The notes beneath the pieces were generated by a model. The model was not told the DNA's origin, did not search any database, and saw only the letters and a list, made by a program, of their open reading frames with translations. A DNA stretch of 64,000 nucleotides, taken from contig NZ_CAJHBT010000002.1 of assembly GCF_904846675.1 (NCBI RefSeq), forward strand, positions 168,513 to 232,512. The letters are read 5' to 3'. Positions 18,487 through 26,767 of the stretch are shown in pieces. Source of the stretch: Psychrobacter urativorans. Its GTDB lineage: Bacteria > Pseudomonadota > Gammaproteobacteria > Pseudomonadales > Moraxellaceae. Position 1 is the stretch's first letter. Every line of letters starts with the position of its first letter. Both the position numbers and the translations under genes were made by a program.

Positions 18487-18532
18487 GTTATCGCTTGCTG
18501 CATCGTTTTGGGATCGCACGGAGTAAAAAATA

Positions 18533-19870
18533 ATGCACAATAAAGCCCTCGCGTTGACGTTAAGCAACGCCATCGAACAACAACAGTTTGATAAAGCGAT
18601 CAAACAGGTTCAAGCACTACGTCCCATCGATATTGCTGACGTGTTAGCGCTAATCGAGCCGGCGTTTGCTTGGCAGTTGCTAGAACGTCTGCCGAATCGT
18701 TCCACGATATTTTCTTATCTAGAAGCCGATATTCAACTTGCCTTGGCAGAGGAGTTTCCTCAGGATAGTCTGGCGAGATTAGTGGGCGAAATGCCTGCTG
18801 ATGAGAGAGCCGACTTATATAAATATCTAAATCAAGGTCAACGTGACGCCCTATTACCGGTGCTAGCTCAGGCGATGCGCGAAGATATTCGTCGACTGTC
18901 TTCTTATCATGAAGGTACTGCTGGGGCCTTGATGACTACGGATTATGCCACCCTAGGCGCCCAGATGGATGTCGCTGAAGCACTGGCCTCTTTAAGAAGG
19001 GAGGCACCTGATGCGGAAACCATTTATCACGCCTACGTGATTGATGAACAACGCAAGTTATTAGGCGTCGTGTCGTTACGAGGCTTAATTTTAGCGGCTC
19101 CGGAGCGGTTAATTAGCGACATCATGGTCAGTTCTGTCGTGTCTTGTAACGTGAACGAGGACCAAGAAGATGTCGCTAAAACCGTGGCTCGTTATGACTT
19201 GATTTCCCTACCAATTATCGATGACAGTGGCGCCTTAGTAGGTATAGTCACCCACGATGATGCGATGGATGTTGCCAGCGATGAAGCCACCGACGACTTT
19301 CATAAGTCGGGTGGTGTATCTACCATGGTAGGCAGATTAAAAGATGTCAGTATTGGGGTTCTGTATCGCAAGCGTGTGTTCTGGCTGGTGTTTTTAGTAT
19401 TTGGCAACCTGTTTTCTGGGTTGGGTATTTCCCACTTTGAAGATGTGATTGCCGCCAACCTAGTATTGGTATTTTTCTTGCCGCTGCTGGTCGATAGTGG
19501 CGGTAACGCTGGCTCTCAGTCCGCCACCTTGATGGTACGTGCTCTGGCGACCGGTGATGTGGTGATGCGTGATTGGTTCTCGCTACTGGGCCGAGAAGCG
19601 CTGGTTGCACTGTTGCTGGGTGGTACCATGGCAGTTGCCATTTCCATCATCGGTTATATCCGTGGTGATGAAGTGGTGTCTTTGGTGTTGGCGCTTAGTA
19701 TGATGTCCGTGGTAATGATTGGTTGTGTGATTGGTATGAGTCTACCTTTTGTACTTAATAAGATAGGCTTCGACCCTGCGACTGCCAGTGCGCCTTTGAT
19801 AACGTCAGTATGTGATGCCTCGGGCGTGCTTATTTATCTATTTATTGCCTCAAAATTTTTAGCCATATGA
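18533..19870 (+). CDS. mgtE: magnesium transporter MgtE
   Basis: The 445-residue protein has the MgtE layout: an N-terminal helical domain (to about 130), a pair of CBS domains (about 135-255) and five membrane helices (about 275-445). The membrane part carries the pore signatures LVDSGGNAGSQSATL and FDPATASAPLITSV. It is a Mg2+-selective channel in the inner membrane, gated by Mg2+ on the cytoplasmic domains. A GGAG site precedes the ATG. By eye the G+C and codon choice (CTG, GGT, GTG) look a little higher than in neighbours. Similar sequence blocks flank it on both sides (18173, 20040). Confidence 0.95.
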   Translation: MHNKALALTLSNAIEQQQFDKAIKQVQALRPIDIADVLALIEPAFAWQLLERLPNRSTIFSYLEADIQLALAEEFPQDSLARLVGEMPADERADLYKYLNQGQRDALLPVLAQAMREDIRRLSSYHEGTAGALMTTDYATLGAQMDVAEALASLRREAPDAETIYHAYVIDEQRKLLGVVSLRGLILAAPERLISDIMVSSVVSCNVNEDQEDVAKTVARYDLISLPIIDDSGALVGIVTHDDAMDVASDEATDDFHKSGGVSTMVGRLKDVSIGVLYRKRVFWLVFLVFGNLFSGLGISHFEDVIAANLVLVFFLPLLVDSGGNAGSQSATLMVRALATGDVVMRDWFSLLGREALVALLLGGTMAVAISIIGYIRGDEVVSLVLALSMMSVVMIGCVIGMSLPFVLNKIGFDPATASAPLITSVCDASGVLIYLFIASKFLAI

Positions 19871-20216
19871 TAATGAGTAGCAATTTGAAAATAACCAATT
19901 CGATAATGGCAATCAGTGTTTGGATGTGGCAGTATTTTTATTGATTGAATTACAGTGGTTGTACTTCTGTGATTAGATTTTAGTAATTACTGCCAGTAAC
20001 GAGCTGTTCGAAGAGACCGAGCTGGATAAATATCCTGATGGTCAGATCTACTGGCGTTGTGGTTTTTTTATAAGCTTAATTCGGCTACACTGGTATGAAA
20101 GGTTTAGATGTTTATTTATCCTCGTTAAATTAAGCATCAAGTCACACCTTAATCATCTTGAACCATTTATATCTATACCAATATCAGCCTCATTCATTTA
20201 GACAGTAGAGACAGTC
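19871..20216. other. intergenic region after mgtE
   Basis: The 346-bp gap holds the right copy of the 31-bp repeat (20040-20070) and presumably the mrp promoter. I see no ORF. Confidence 0.5.
20040..20070 (+). repeat. 31-bp direct repeat flanking mgtE, right copy
   Basis: This copy keeps the inner stem (GTCAG/CTGGC), the GTTGTGG and the seven-T run of the left copy, but lacks the ACCACA arm. It may still act as a weaker terminator of mgtE. About 170 bp separate it from the mgtE stop. Confidence 0.65.
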
Positions 20217-21473
20217 ATGTTTAACTTTATAAAAAAAAGAACATCCTCAAAATCTGAAACTCCGCAGCAACAAGCAGCACGTGATAGCGCCGTTGATAAG
20301 GTACTGCTCGGCTACCAGGTTAATGGCACGAGTATTGCCCAAATGGTAACTAGTCTGGATCGCGACGGTGACCAGCTTACTCTAGACTTGCGCCTACCGC
20401 AAGACAGTGATCCTGAGACCATTCAACAAGAGCTTGGGCAACTGCTGCATCCGCATGGTATCAAGGCCATTCATATGAATGTGCGTCTGCCAGCGCCAGC
20501 TAAGGGCGGCGGCTCAAGCCTACCTAAACAGGCGGCTAAGACCATGCCAAAAACTACCGATGCCATGGGTAATAAAAGTAACACACCTAATGCTCCTAGT
20601 GCGGATCATGCTCCAGCTCAATCCAAAACAGACGCAGAAGTGCCCATTACTAAAGCTGCACCAACCCAAGCGTCATTATCTTCGCATCCTCATATTCGTC
20701 ATATTATTGTTGTAGCCTCAGGTAAAGGCGGTGTGGGTAAATCGACCACCACTGTCAATATTGCCTTGGCATTACAAAAGCTTGGCAATCGCGTTGGTGT
20801 TCTCGATGCTGATATTTATGGACCTAGTATACCTACTATGTTAGGCGTTGCTGCGGTGAAGCCTGAGTTAGAAAATGAGCAATTCGTTCCCATCGATGCG
20901 CACGGTATGGCGATGTTATCTATTGGCAGCCTGCTCGATGGAGATAATACCCCTGTAGCATGGCGCGGGCCCAAAGCGACTGGCGCATTAATGCAATTGT
21001 ATAACCAAACTAACTGGCCGCAGCTGGACTATTTAGTCATTGATATGCCGCCTGGTACTGGTGATATTCAGCTGACGCTAGCGCAGCGTATTCCAGTCAC
21101 TGGCGCAGTTATCGTTACCACTCCGCAGCATATTGCGCTACTCGATGCCCAAAAAGGTATTGAGATGTTTAATAAAACCAACATTCCGGTACTCGGTGTA
21201 GTAGAGAATATGGCGCTACATACTTGTAGCAACTGCAATCATACCGAAGCTATCTTTGGTGTTGGTGGCGGTGAACGTATCGCTGAGCAGTATCACGTGC
21301 CACTATTAGGTCAGTTGCCTCTTGCTAGTGGTATCCGTGAACAGGTTGATAAGGGTGAGCCGAGTGTCTTGGCTAATGATGAGTTTGCTCCGTACTATCT
21401 GAGCATTGCTAAAAACATTGAGGCTAATATTAGTAAATTTGCCAAACCTGTCAATGATAAGCGCATTTTTTAG
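20217..21473 (+). CDS. mrp: iron-sulfur cluster carrier protein, Mrp/ApbC
   Basis: The 418-residue protein is a cytosolic P-loop ATPase that binds and hands on Fe-S clusters. After a DUF59-like N-terminal domain (about 20-90) and an Ala/Pro/Lys-rich linker (about 95-155), the deviant Walker A motif GKGGVGKST lies near 169-177, followed by DADIYGPSIP and DMPPGTGDIQLTL. The cluster-binding CxxC is Cys337/Cys340 in CSNCNH. The linker is longer than in E. coli Mrp. dcd follows 107 bp downstream on the same strand, a common neighbour in related genomes. Confidence 0.95.
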   Translation: MFNFIKKRTSSKSETPQQQAARDSAVDKVLLGYQVNGTSIAQMVTSLDRDGDQLTLDLRLPQDSDPETIQQELGQLLHPHGIKAIHMNVRLPAPAKGGGSSLPKQAAKTMPKTTDAMGNKSNTPNAPSADHAPAQSKTDAEVPITKAAPTQASLSSHPHIRHIIVVASGKGGVGKSTTTVNIALALQKLGNRVGVLDADIYGPSIPTMLGVAAVKPELENEQFVPIDAHGMAMLSIGSLLDGDNTPVAWRGPKATGALMQLYNQTNWPQLDYLVIDMPPGTGDIQLTLAQRIPVTGAVIVTTPQHIALLDAQKGIEMFNKTNIPVLGVVENMALHTCSNCNHTEAIFGVGGGERIAEQYHVPLLGQLPLASGIREQVDKGEPSVLANDEFAPYYLSIAKNIEANISKFAKPVNDKRIF

Positions 21474-21580
21474 AGAGATTTTTTGCTCATGAACAATGAG
21501 GCTACAATAAGCATTGCCCTATAAATTAAGCCTAAAACTCCGTATAATCACTGCTATTTAATGTTTGCTAAGGAATGATA

Positions 21581-22156
21581 ATGTCTATCAAATCTGACCG
21601 CTGGATTCGTAAAATGGCTGAAGAGCATGGCATGATTGAACCGTTTGAAGCGGGTCAAGTACGTTTTAATGATGCTGGTGAGCGGTTGGTCAGCTACGGC
21701 ACATCAAGCTACGGTTATGATGTACGCTGTGCTCGTGAATTTAAAGTGTTTACTAACGTGCATTCGGTGGTTGTCGATCCCAAGAACTTCGATGAAAAGA
21801 GCTTTATCGATATTGTTGGTGATGAATGCATTATTCCGCCCAACTCATTTGCGCTGGCGCGTACGGTTGAATACTTTCGCATTCCACGTGATGTACTGAC
21901 TATTTGCCTTGGTAAATCGACTTATGCACGTTGCGGTATTATCGTTAACGTCACGCCACTTGAGCCAGAGTGGGAAGGGCACGTCACTTTAGAGTTTAGT
22001 AATACTACCAATCTGCCAGCCCGTATCTATGCTGGCGAAGGCGTTGCACAAATGCTATTTTTCCAAAGTGATGCTGATGATGTTTGTGAGACCAGCTATA
22101 AAGACCGTGGCGGTAAGTATCAAGGTCAACGCGGCGTGACGTTACCTAGAACCTAG
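21581..22156 (+). CDS. dcd: dCTP deaminase
   Basis: The 191-residue enzyme deaminates dCTP to dUTP, the first step toward dTMP. The landmarks are [18 protein letters not shown] at the N-terminus, the catalytic-site stretch [20 protein letters not shown], and [14 protein letters not shown] at the end. I start at the ATG at 21581, six bases after an AAGGA site; an ATG at 21575 directly abuts that site and is less likely. Length and motifs match the trimeric bacterial enzyme. Confidence 0.95.
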   Translation: MSIKSDRWIRKMAEEHGMIEPFEAGQVRFNDAGERLVSYGTSSYGYDVRCAREFKVFTNVHSVVVDPKNFDEKSFIDIVGDECIIPPNSFALARTVEYFRIPRDVLTICLGKSTYARCGIIVNVTPLEPEWEGHVTLEFSNTTNLPARIYAGEGVAQMLFFQSDADDVCETSYKDRGGKYQGQRGVTLPRT

Positions 22157-22218
22157 TTAAGCTTTAGTTAGACTTAGTTTTAACCGCTTTATTATCAAGC
22201 TGTTCTACAACATGGACG

Positions 22219-22255
22219 AAAAAAGCTGGACATATCGAATACGCCCAGCTTTTTT
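22219..22255. terminator. bidirectional terminator between dcd and sspB
   Basis: AAAAAAGCTGG pairs with CCAGCTTTTTT around a 15-base loop. A-run and T-run on opposite sides let it end transcription from both convergent genes. Confidence 0.85.
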
Positions 22256-22317
22256 ATGCTTAATTTCTGTGCCTAATGAGTATTATTGCTTTAAAAACCT
22301 GTTACTTTAAACATCTC

Positions 22318-22755
22318 TTACTTTAAAACTTTTAAGCCCGCTTTATTATCACGTTTGGGCTTAGGCGCAGTCTTAGCACTTGGTTTCGATGTTGCTGTCG
22401 CATCACTATCAGGCTTATAATTATCATATTCATTCGGATCGAAGAACATCCCTTGTGAGTTCTCTTTAGCATAAATTCCCAATACCGCAGTAATCGGTAC
22501 CCAAATCTCTTGGGATACGCCACCAAAACGCGCACTAAAATGAATAAAGTCATTTTCTATGCTCATGCCACCGGTAGCACGACTGGCAATATTAAGGACA
22601 ATACGACCATCTTGCACGTGCTCGGTTGGTATTTGTACGTTATCGGCAGTCGCATCAACCATCAAGTAGGGCGTGAGTGCGTTATCTTCTATCCATTGAT
22701 AAAGCGCTCGCACCATATAAGGGCGGGTGGGGGTAATGGAAGTCGTTTCGCTCAT
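22318..22755 (-). CDS. sspB: ClpXP protease specificity-enhancing factor SspB
   Basis: The 145-residue protein is the adaptor that tethers ssrA-tagged peptides to ClpXP. The N-terminal fold (RPYMVRALYQWIEDN, TPYLMVDA, IVLNIASRATG, FSARFGG, WVPITAVLGIYAKENSQGMF) is the SspB core. An unstructured, Lys-rich tail ending in KAGLKVLK matches the ClpX-binding tail of the family. It follows sspA on the same strand after 133 bp, as in many gammaproteobacteria. Confidence 0.95.
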   Translation of the reverse strand: MSETTSITPTRPYMVRALYQWIEDNALTPYLMVDATADNVQIPTEHVQDGRIVLNIASRATGGMSIENDFIHFSARFGGVSQEIWVPITAVLGIYAKENSQGMFFDPNEYDNYKPDSDATATSKPSAKTAPKPKRDNKAGLKVLK

Positions 22756-22888
22756 CTGATGGTTTCCTATATTAATATGATTGGATAATGATTTAGTCGT
22801 TTTATTATTATTCAGTTTAAGGTTTATTAAAAGTAGTTTGTTGAATATGGCTTATTAGAAGTAACTTATTAGAGATAGCAACAATTAC

Positions 22889-23503
22889 TTAGCGTATGCT
22901 GGCTTGAAAGCTTTTGCGCTCAAACAGTCGTGTTTGGTAATCAAGAAGTGGACGGCTGATAGCAGGCGGTAAGATGATATCCATCTCCTCAAGACGCCAT
23001 AATAGCGGAGCCAGCAACACATCACACCAGCCAAAATCATCAGCCATAAAATAGGGCTTATGCGCAAATAGTGGTGATAAGGTAATCAAAGAATCAGCCA
23101 GCTGTTTTCTAGCAAGCGCAGCTTGGGCTTTATTGAAGCTATCAGGGTGCATCAGTAAGCGCTTACCCAGAACTAACCAATCCCGCTGAATACGCCATGC
23201 CAGCTGTCTGAACTGTGCGCGCTCTTGCGGCGTATCGGGTAGTAGTTTATTCGTATGATAGCGTTCCTCTAAATATTCGAAGATAACGTTAATCTCATAT
23301 AGCGCAATCTCACGCTGTTGTAAAACTGGCAAGGTATGATAGGGGTTCAGCTCAGTCAAATCTTCAGGACGCTCAGAATGCAGACGAGATAAATAATAAG
23401 CCAGCTTTTTCTCTTCAAGTAATAAGCGCACCACATGACTGTCGTAGCCGTCATCAGCGTATAAAATCAGCTGACTACTTGGAATGTCATTCGCATCAAT
23501 CAT
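22889..23503 (-). CDS. sspA: stringent starvation protein A
   Basis: The 204-residue protein has a glutathione S-transferase-like fold (N-terminal thioredoxin-like part with YHTLPVLQQREIALYEINVIFEYLEERY; C-terminal helical part with KPYFMADDFGWCDVLLAPLLWRL). SspA binds RNA polymerase and alters promoter choice under starvation and acid stress; it lacks transferase activity in studied cases. It precedes sspB. A bidirectional terminator (23705-23736) separates it from petABC, so the ssp genes have their own promoter. Confidence 0.93.
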   Translation of the reverse strand: MIDANDIPSSQLILYADDGYDSHVVRLLLEEKKLAYYLSRLHSERPEDLTELNPYHTLPVLQQREIALYEINVIFEYLEERYHTNKLLPDTPQERAQFRQLAWRIQRDWLVLGKRLLMHPDSFNKAQAALARKQLADSLITLSPLFAHKPYFMADDFGWCDVLLAPLLWRLEEMDIILPPAISRPLLDYQTRLFERKSFQASIR

Positions 23504-23704
23504 GAAAGCCTATTATTATTAGTTAAGGCTGCCATCGTAAACAAAGTCAGCCTGTTTATCAAGGCGGTAAGCGTAAACTAACCTTCAACCTTAGCTGTTA
23601 GCCCAATGCTTAGCAGTATTTTAAGCCCGTTTTGGATGGTAGGTTTTATAGTATATTAACCTATTATAATAAATAAATGCTAATAATTGTCGATGAGACA
23701 GTAT

Positions 23705-23736
23705 AAAAAAGGCACTACCGAAGCAGTGCCTTTTTT
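23705..23736. terminator. bidirectional-looking terminator after petC
   Basis: AAAAAAGGCACT pairs with AGTGCCTTTTTT around an 8-base loop. Read leftward it ends the petABC transcript about 30 bases after the petC stop. Confidence 0.88.
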
Positions 23737-23767
23737 ATGACATAAACTAAACTTACTTAACGTCTTT

Positions 23768-24478
23768 TTATTTTACATCCTTCCAGAATTCTTTATTCAG
23801 TAGATAAACTGGAATGAGTAAGACCAATAAGAATAAGATCACGAAGAAACCGATTACTTGACGGTCATGACGGACAGGCTCAGCCATCCATGCCATAAAG
23901 TTGACTAAGTCACCAACTTCGGTCTCAAATTCTTCTTTACTCACGTCTTCCTGCAAGTTATGCAGTACATGAGGCATTGCCGCATTCTGTAGCACTAAGT
24001 TATTAGCGCCCCAAGGACGGCTTGGGTCTTCATAAAACGATAATAGATACGTATAAACCCAGTCATCACCGCGCAATCTGGTCTCAAGCGATAAGTCTGG
24101 AGGCGCTGCGCCAAACCATCCTGCTTGAATATCAGGATCAATCTCAGCAGTGATATGGTCACCGATTTGATCCGTCGTTACCATTAGGTACTTCTCGAGC
24201 AGCTCAGGTGGTATTTCTAAGTCTTTTGCGATGCGTGAATGACGAACGTACTTTGCTGAGTGACAACCCGCGCAGTAGTTCATAAACATCTTCGCACCGT
24301 TCTGTAACGAGCCCTTATTGGTAAAATCGATAGGGGCTGTGCTACAGGCTAAATTCTCTATAACACCTTCGGCATTAGTGAACGTACCGCAACTACCTTC
24401 CGCCATTGCTGTGCCAGCAGATAAGGTCAATGCCGCGCCTAAGCCCAAACCAGTTAGGTATTTTGTTAGCGTGTTCAT
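23768..24478 (-). CDS. petC: cytochrome bc1 complex, cytochrome c1 subunit
   Basis: The 236-residue protein has a signal peptide (cleavage near AMA-E), a heme c site CAGCH near residues 68-72, the axial-ligand region NAAMPHVLH, and a C-terminal membrane anchor (about 205-228). It accepts electrons from the Rieske protein and passes them to soluble cytochrome c. Its ATG overlaps the petB stop by one base (TAATG), which implies translational coupling. The protein is short for the family, typical of gammaproteobacterial c1. Confidence 0.95.
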   Translation of the reverse strand: MNTLTKYLTGLGLGAALTLSAGTAMAEGSCGTFTNAEGVIENLACSTAPIDFTNKGSLQNGAKMFMNYCAGCHSAKYVRHSRIAKDLEIPPELLEKYLMVTTDQIGDHITAEIDPDIQAGWFGAAPPDLSLETRLRGDDWVYTYLLSFYEDPSRPWGANNLVLQNAAMPHVLHNLQEDVSKEEFETEVGDLVNFMAWMAEPVRHDRQVIGFFVILFLLVLLIPVYLLNKEFWKDVK

Positions 24479-25704
24479 TAGTGACCTCCGGTAACGCGTT
24501 CTGGTGGCTGTTTACACTTCTCAATAGCAGTATAAATCGGCATCAATAAGAAAAACAAGAAATACAGGACTGTAAAGATTCGAGCCGCTAATGTCGCTAT
24601 ATCTGACGTTGGCGTCGCGCCTAAATAGCCTAAAGCTACGAAACTGATTGCAAAAACAGTTAAAGCAATCTTTGATAATATACCTTTGTAGCGCATAGAG
24701 CGTACAGGGGATCTATCAAGCCATGGAATTAAGAATAACACAGCAATTGCAGCTCCCATTGCGACAACACCACCAAGCTTATTTGGGACCGCTCGTAAGA
24801 TGGCATAGAAAGGAGTGTAATACCATACTGGTGCGATATGAGCTGGTGTTTTCAGTGAGTTCGCTGCCTCAAAGTTAGGTGGCTCAAGGAAGAAGCCGCC
24901 GCCTTCTGGGAAGAAGAATACCACTGCAAAGAAGCAAATAAAGAACACCACAATACCAACCATGTCGTGCACGGTATAGTATGGATGGAACTCGATACCG
25001 TCTAATGGTACACCGTTTTTATCTTTTAGCTTTTTAATGTCAATACCATCAGGGTTGTTCGAACCCACATGATGCAGAGCCACTAAATGCATGAATACCA
25101 GACCAACTAATACTAGCGGGATAGCAACCACGTGTAGCGCAAAGAAACGGTTCAAAGTAATACCGGAGATGATGTAATCACCGCGTACCCATTCAGCAAG
25201 ACCATCACCAATGACAGGCAATGCAGCAGGAAGGTTTAGAATAACCTGTGCACCCCAGAATGACATGTTGCCCCACGGTAATAGATAACCGAAGAAACCT
25301 TCTGCCATTAAGGCTAAGTAAATACCCATACCGATAAGCCAAATAAGCTCACGCGGTTTTTGGTATGAACCATATAGTAACGCTCTGAACATGTGCAGAT
25401 ATACCACTACGAAGAACGCTGAAGCGCCGGTCGAGTGCATATAGCGGATGAGCCAGCCGCCTTTGACGTCACGCATGATGTATTCAACAGACGCAAATGC
25501 CCCTTCGGCACTTGGGTTATACATCATCGTAAGCCAGATACCAGTAACCAATTGGTTAACCAATACCACCATTGATAACACACCAAAGAAGTACCAAAAG
25601 TTAAAGTTTTTTGGTGCATAGTACTTAGACATGTGGTATTCATAGGTTTCGGTCGCCGGAAAGCGCGCGTCCACCCAATGCATGATTTTTTTACCCATAC
25701 TCAT
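24478..25704 (-). CDS. petB: cytochrome bc1 complex, cytochrome b subunit
   Basis: The 408-residue integral membrane protein holds hemes bL and bH. The four ligand histidines lie in helices B and D (RYMHSTGASAFFVVVYLHMF; RFFALHVVAIPLVLVGLVFMHL), and the Qo-site motif reads PEGGG where most cytochromes b have PEWY-type sequence nearby; the region needs alignment to settle. I start at the ATG at 25704, which has a GGGGAGG site and begins one base after the petA stop. A TTG at 25719 inside petA is less likely. Confidence 0.95.
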   Translation of the reverse strand: MSMGKKIMHWVDARFPATETYEYHMSKYYAPKNFNFWYFFGVLSMVVLVNQLVTGIWLTMMYNPSAEGAFASVEYIMRDVKGGWLIRYMHSTGASAFFVVVYLHMFRALLYGSYQKPRELIWLIGMGIYLALMAEGFFGYLLPWGNMSFWGAQVILNLPAALPVIGDGLAEWVRGDYIISGITLNRFFALHVVAIPLVLVGLVFMHLVALHHVGSNNPDGIDIKKLKDKNGVPLDGIEFHPYYTVHDMVGIVVFFICFFAVVFFFPEGGGFFLEPPNFEAANSLKTPAHIAPVWYYTPFYAILRAVPNKLGGVVAMGAAIAVLFLIPWLDRSPVRSMRYKGILSKIALTVFAISFVALGYLGATPTSDIATLAARIFTVLYFLFFLLMPIYTAIEKCKQPPERVTGGH

Positions 25705-25705
25705 A

Positions 25706-26290
25706 TTAAGCCTCCCCAACCGTCAAGATGGTACCATCCATACTATATTCTGGGATGGGTAAGTTAAGCGGTGCAGGAACGCCACTATAGACACGACCCG
25801 CTAAGTCATACTTAGACCCGTGGCATGGGCAGAAAAACCCACCATACCAGTCATCACCACCTAAATCAGCCGCGCCAACATCAGGACGGTAGTTCGGTGC
25901 GCAGCCTAAATGCGTACACACGCCATAGACGACCAACACCGTTGGTTCTAAAGAGCGGGTAGGATTGGTACAGTATTCAGGTTGCACAGATTCGCTAGAA
26001 TCAGGGTCAACCAGCAATGGCTTGACTGACTCTAAAGCGCCAATCATATCTTCGGTGCGTTTCACTACAAAGGTAGGCTTACCGCGATATTTGAGGACAA
26101 TCATTTGTCCGTCTTCAACAGAACCGATATCTTGGGTTATCGCTGCGCCCGCAGCTTCTGCTTTGGCACTTGGATACCAAGAGCGTACAAAAGGTGTCGC
26201 CACAGCGGCTACCCCAGCTGCACCAATTGCGGCAGTCGAGGCAATCAGAACTCTACGGCGTTGTACATTAACGCCTTCGGCTTGGCTCAT
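25706..26290 (-). CDS. petA: cytochrome bc1 complex, Rieske iron-sulfur subunit
   Basis: The 194-residue protein has an N-terminal twin-arginine-like region (RRRVLIASTAAIGAAGVAA) that forms the membrane anchor, then the periplasmic Rieske domain with the cluster ligands in CTHLGC and CPCHGS. It takes electrons from ubiquinol at the Qo site. A strong GGAGGAAG site precedes the ATG. It is the first gene of petABC. A 13-bp inverted repeat TGGGAT-T-ATCCCA lies at 26316-26328, 26 bases before the start. Confidence 0.96.
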   Translation of the reverse strand: MSQAEGVNVQRRRVLIASTAAIGAAGVAAVATPFVRSWYPSAKAEAAGAAITQDIGSVEDGQMIVLKYRGKPTFVVKRTEDMIGALESVKPLLVDPDSSESVQPEYCTNPTRSLEPTVLVVYGVCTHLGCAPNYRPDVGAADLGGDDWYGGFFCPCHGSKYDLAGRVYSGVPAPLNLPIPEYSMDGTILTVGEA

Positions 26291-26767
26291 TAATACTTCC
26301 TCCAGGTGAATGAAATGGGATTATCCCACACTGGGTTTGTGGCTTAGAAAATTCACAATGTCAATTACCAGCCACGTTAGCTGTGCCTAATTTTGCTAAT
26401 TGTTGCTATTCTAAGCTATTTTGGTCATAAAATAAATTATAGTGTTAAAATAAAACGACCTAGACAGGACATTCTATACCATTGAACATGGCAAAAGTGC
26501 CCACAGTCGCCTTGTTGTGCATATTTGGTAGTAAGCTATAAACATTATTATCTGGTAAGTTATTTGGTAACAATTACCTTATAAATCATCAGGGTATTTA
26601 ACAATAGGGAATGATACTTGAAACTAAGGCAATGTTCACTAACTTTCAATGTATTTCCCCTACGTAAACAGCCGAAAGCCACTAATTGTCATTCTGTGTT
26701 ACACAATGACAATTGTGGCTATGCTTTTAAATGAAAACTACTGAAGCAGCGCTTTTAACAGAAGCAA
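26291..26767. other. intergenic region between uup and petA with long hairpin
   Basis: The 477-bp gap between two leftward genes should carry the petA promoter. It contains a long inverted repeat (26679-26718) and the short palindrome at 26316-26328. A TTGACA-like -35 is seen (leftward) at 26359-26364, but no convincing -10 follows. No ORF is credible. Confidence 0.5.
26679..26718. repeat. long inverted repeat / hairpin
   Basis: CCAC, AATTGTCATT and GTG pair with CAC, AATGACAATT and GTGG, a stem of about 17 pairs with a single-base and a two-base bulge and a TTA loop. It lies 50-89 bases after the uup stop. No T-run follows on either strand, so it may be an RNA 3'-end stabiliser or a remnant of a small repeat rather than a terminator. 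Confidence 0.7.

Larger units (their letters stand above)
18092..18532. other. intergenic region and probable mgtE leader
   Basis: The 441-bp gap holds the terminator of the dehydrogenase gene (18166-18202), a strong hairpin AGTATCG-ACACTAAGTGC-CGATACT (18248-18272), and a second terminator (18461-18486) only 46 bases before mgtE. No ORF is credible. A short transcript, a leader or a small RNA, is implied between the two terminators. Confidence 0.55.

Noticed and set aside
25704..25719. petA-petB overlap using a TTG start for petB
   Set aside because: The ATG at 25704 has a GGGGAGG site at proper spacing and starts directly after the petA stop.
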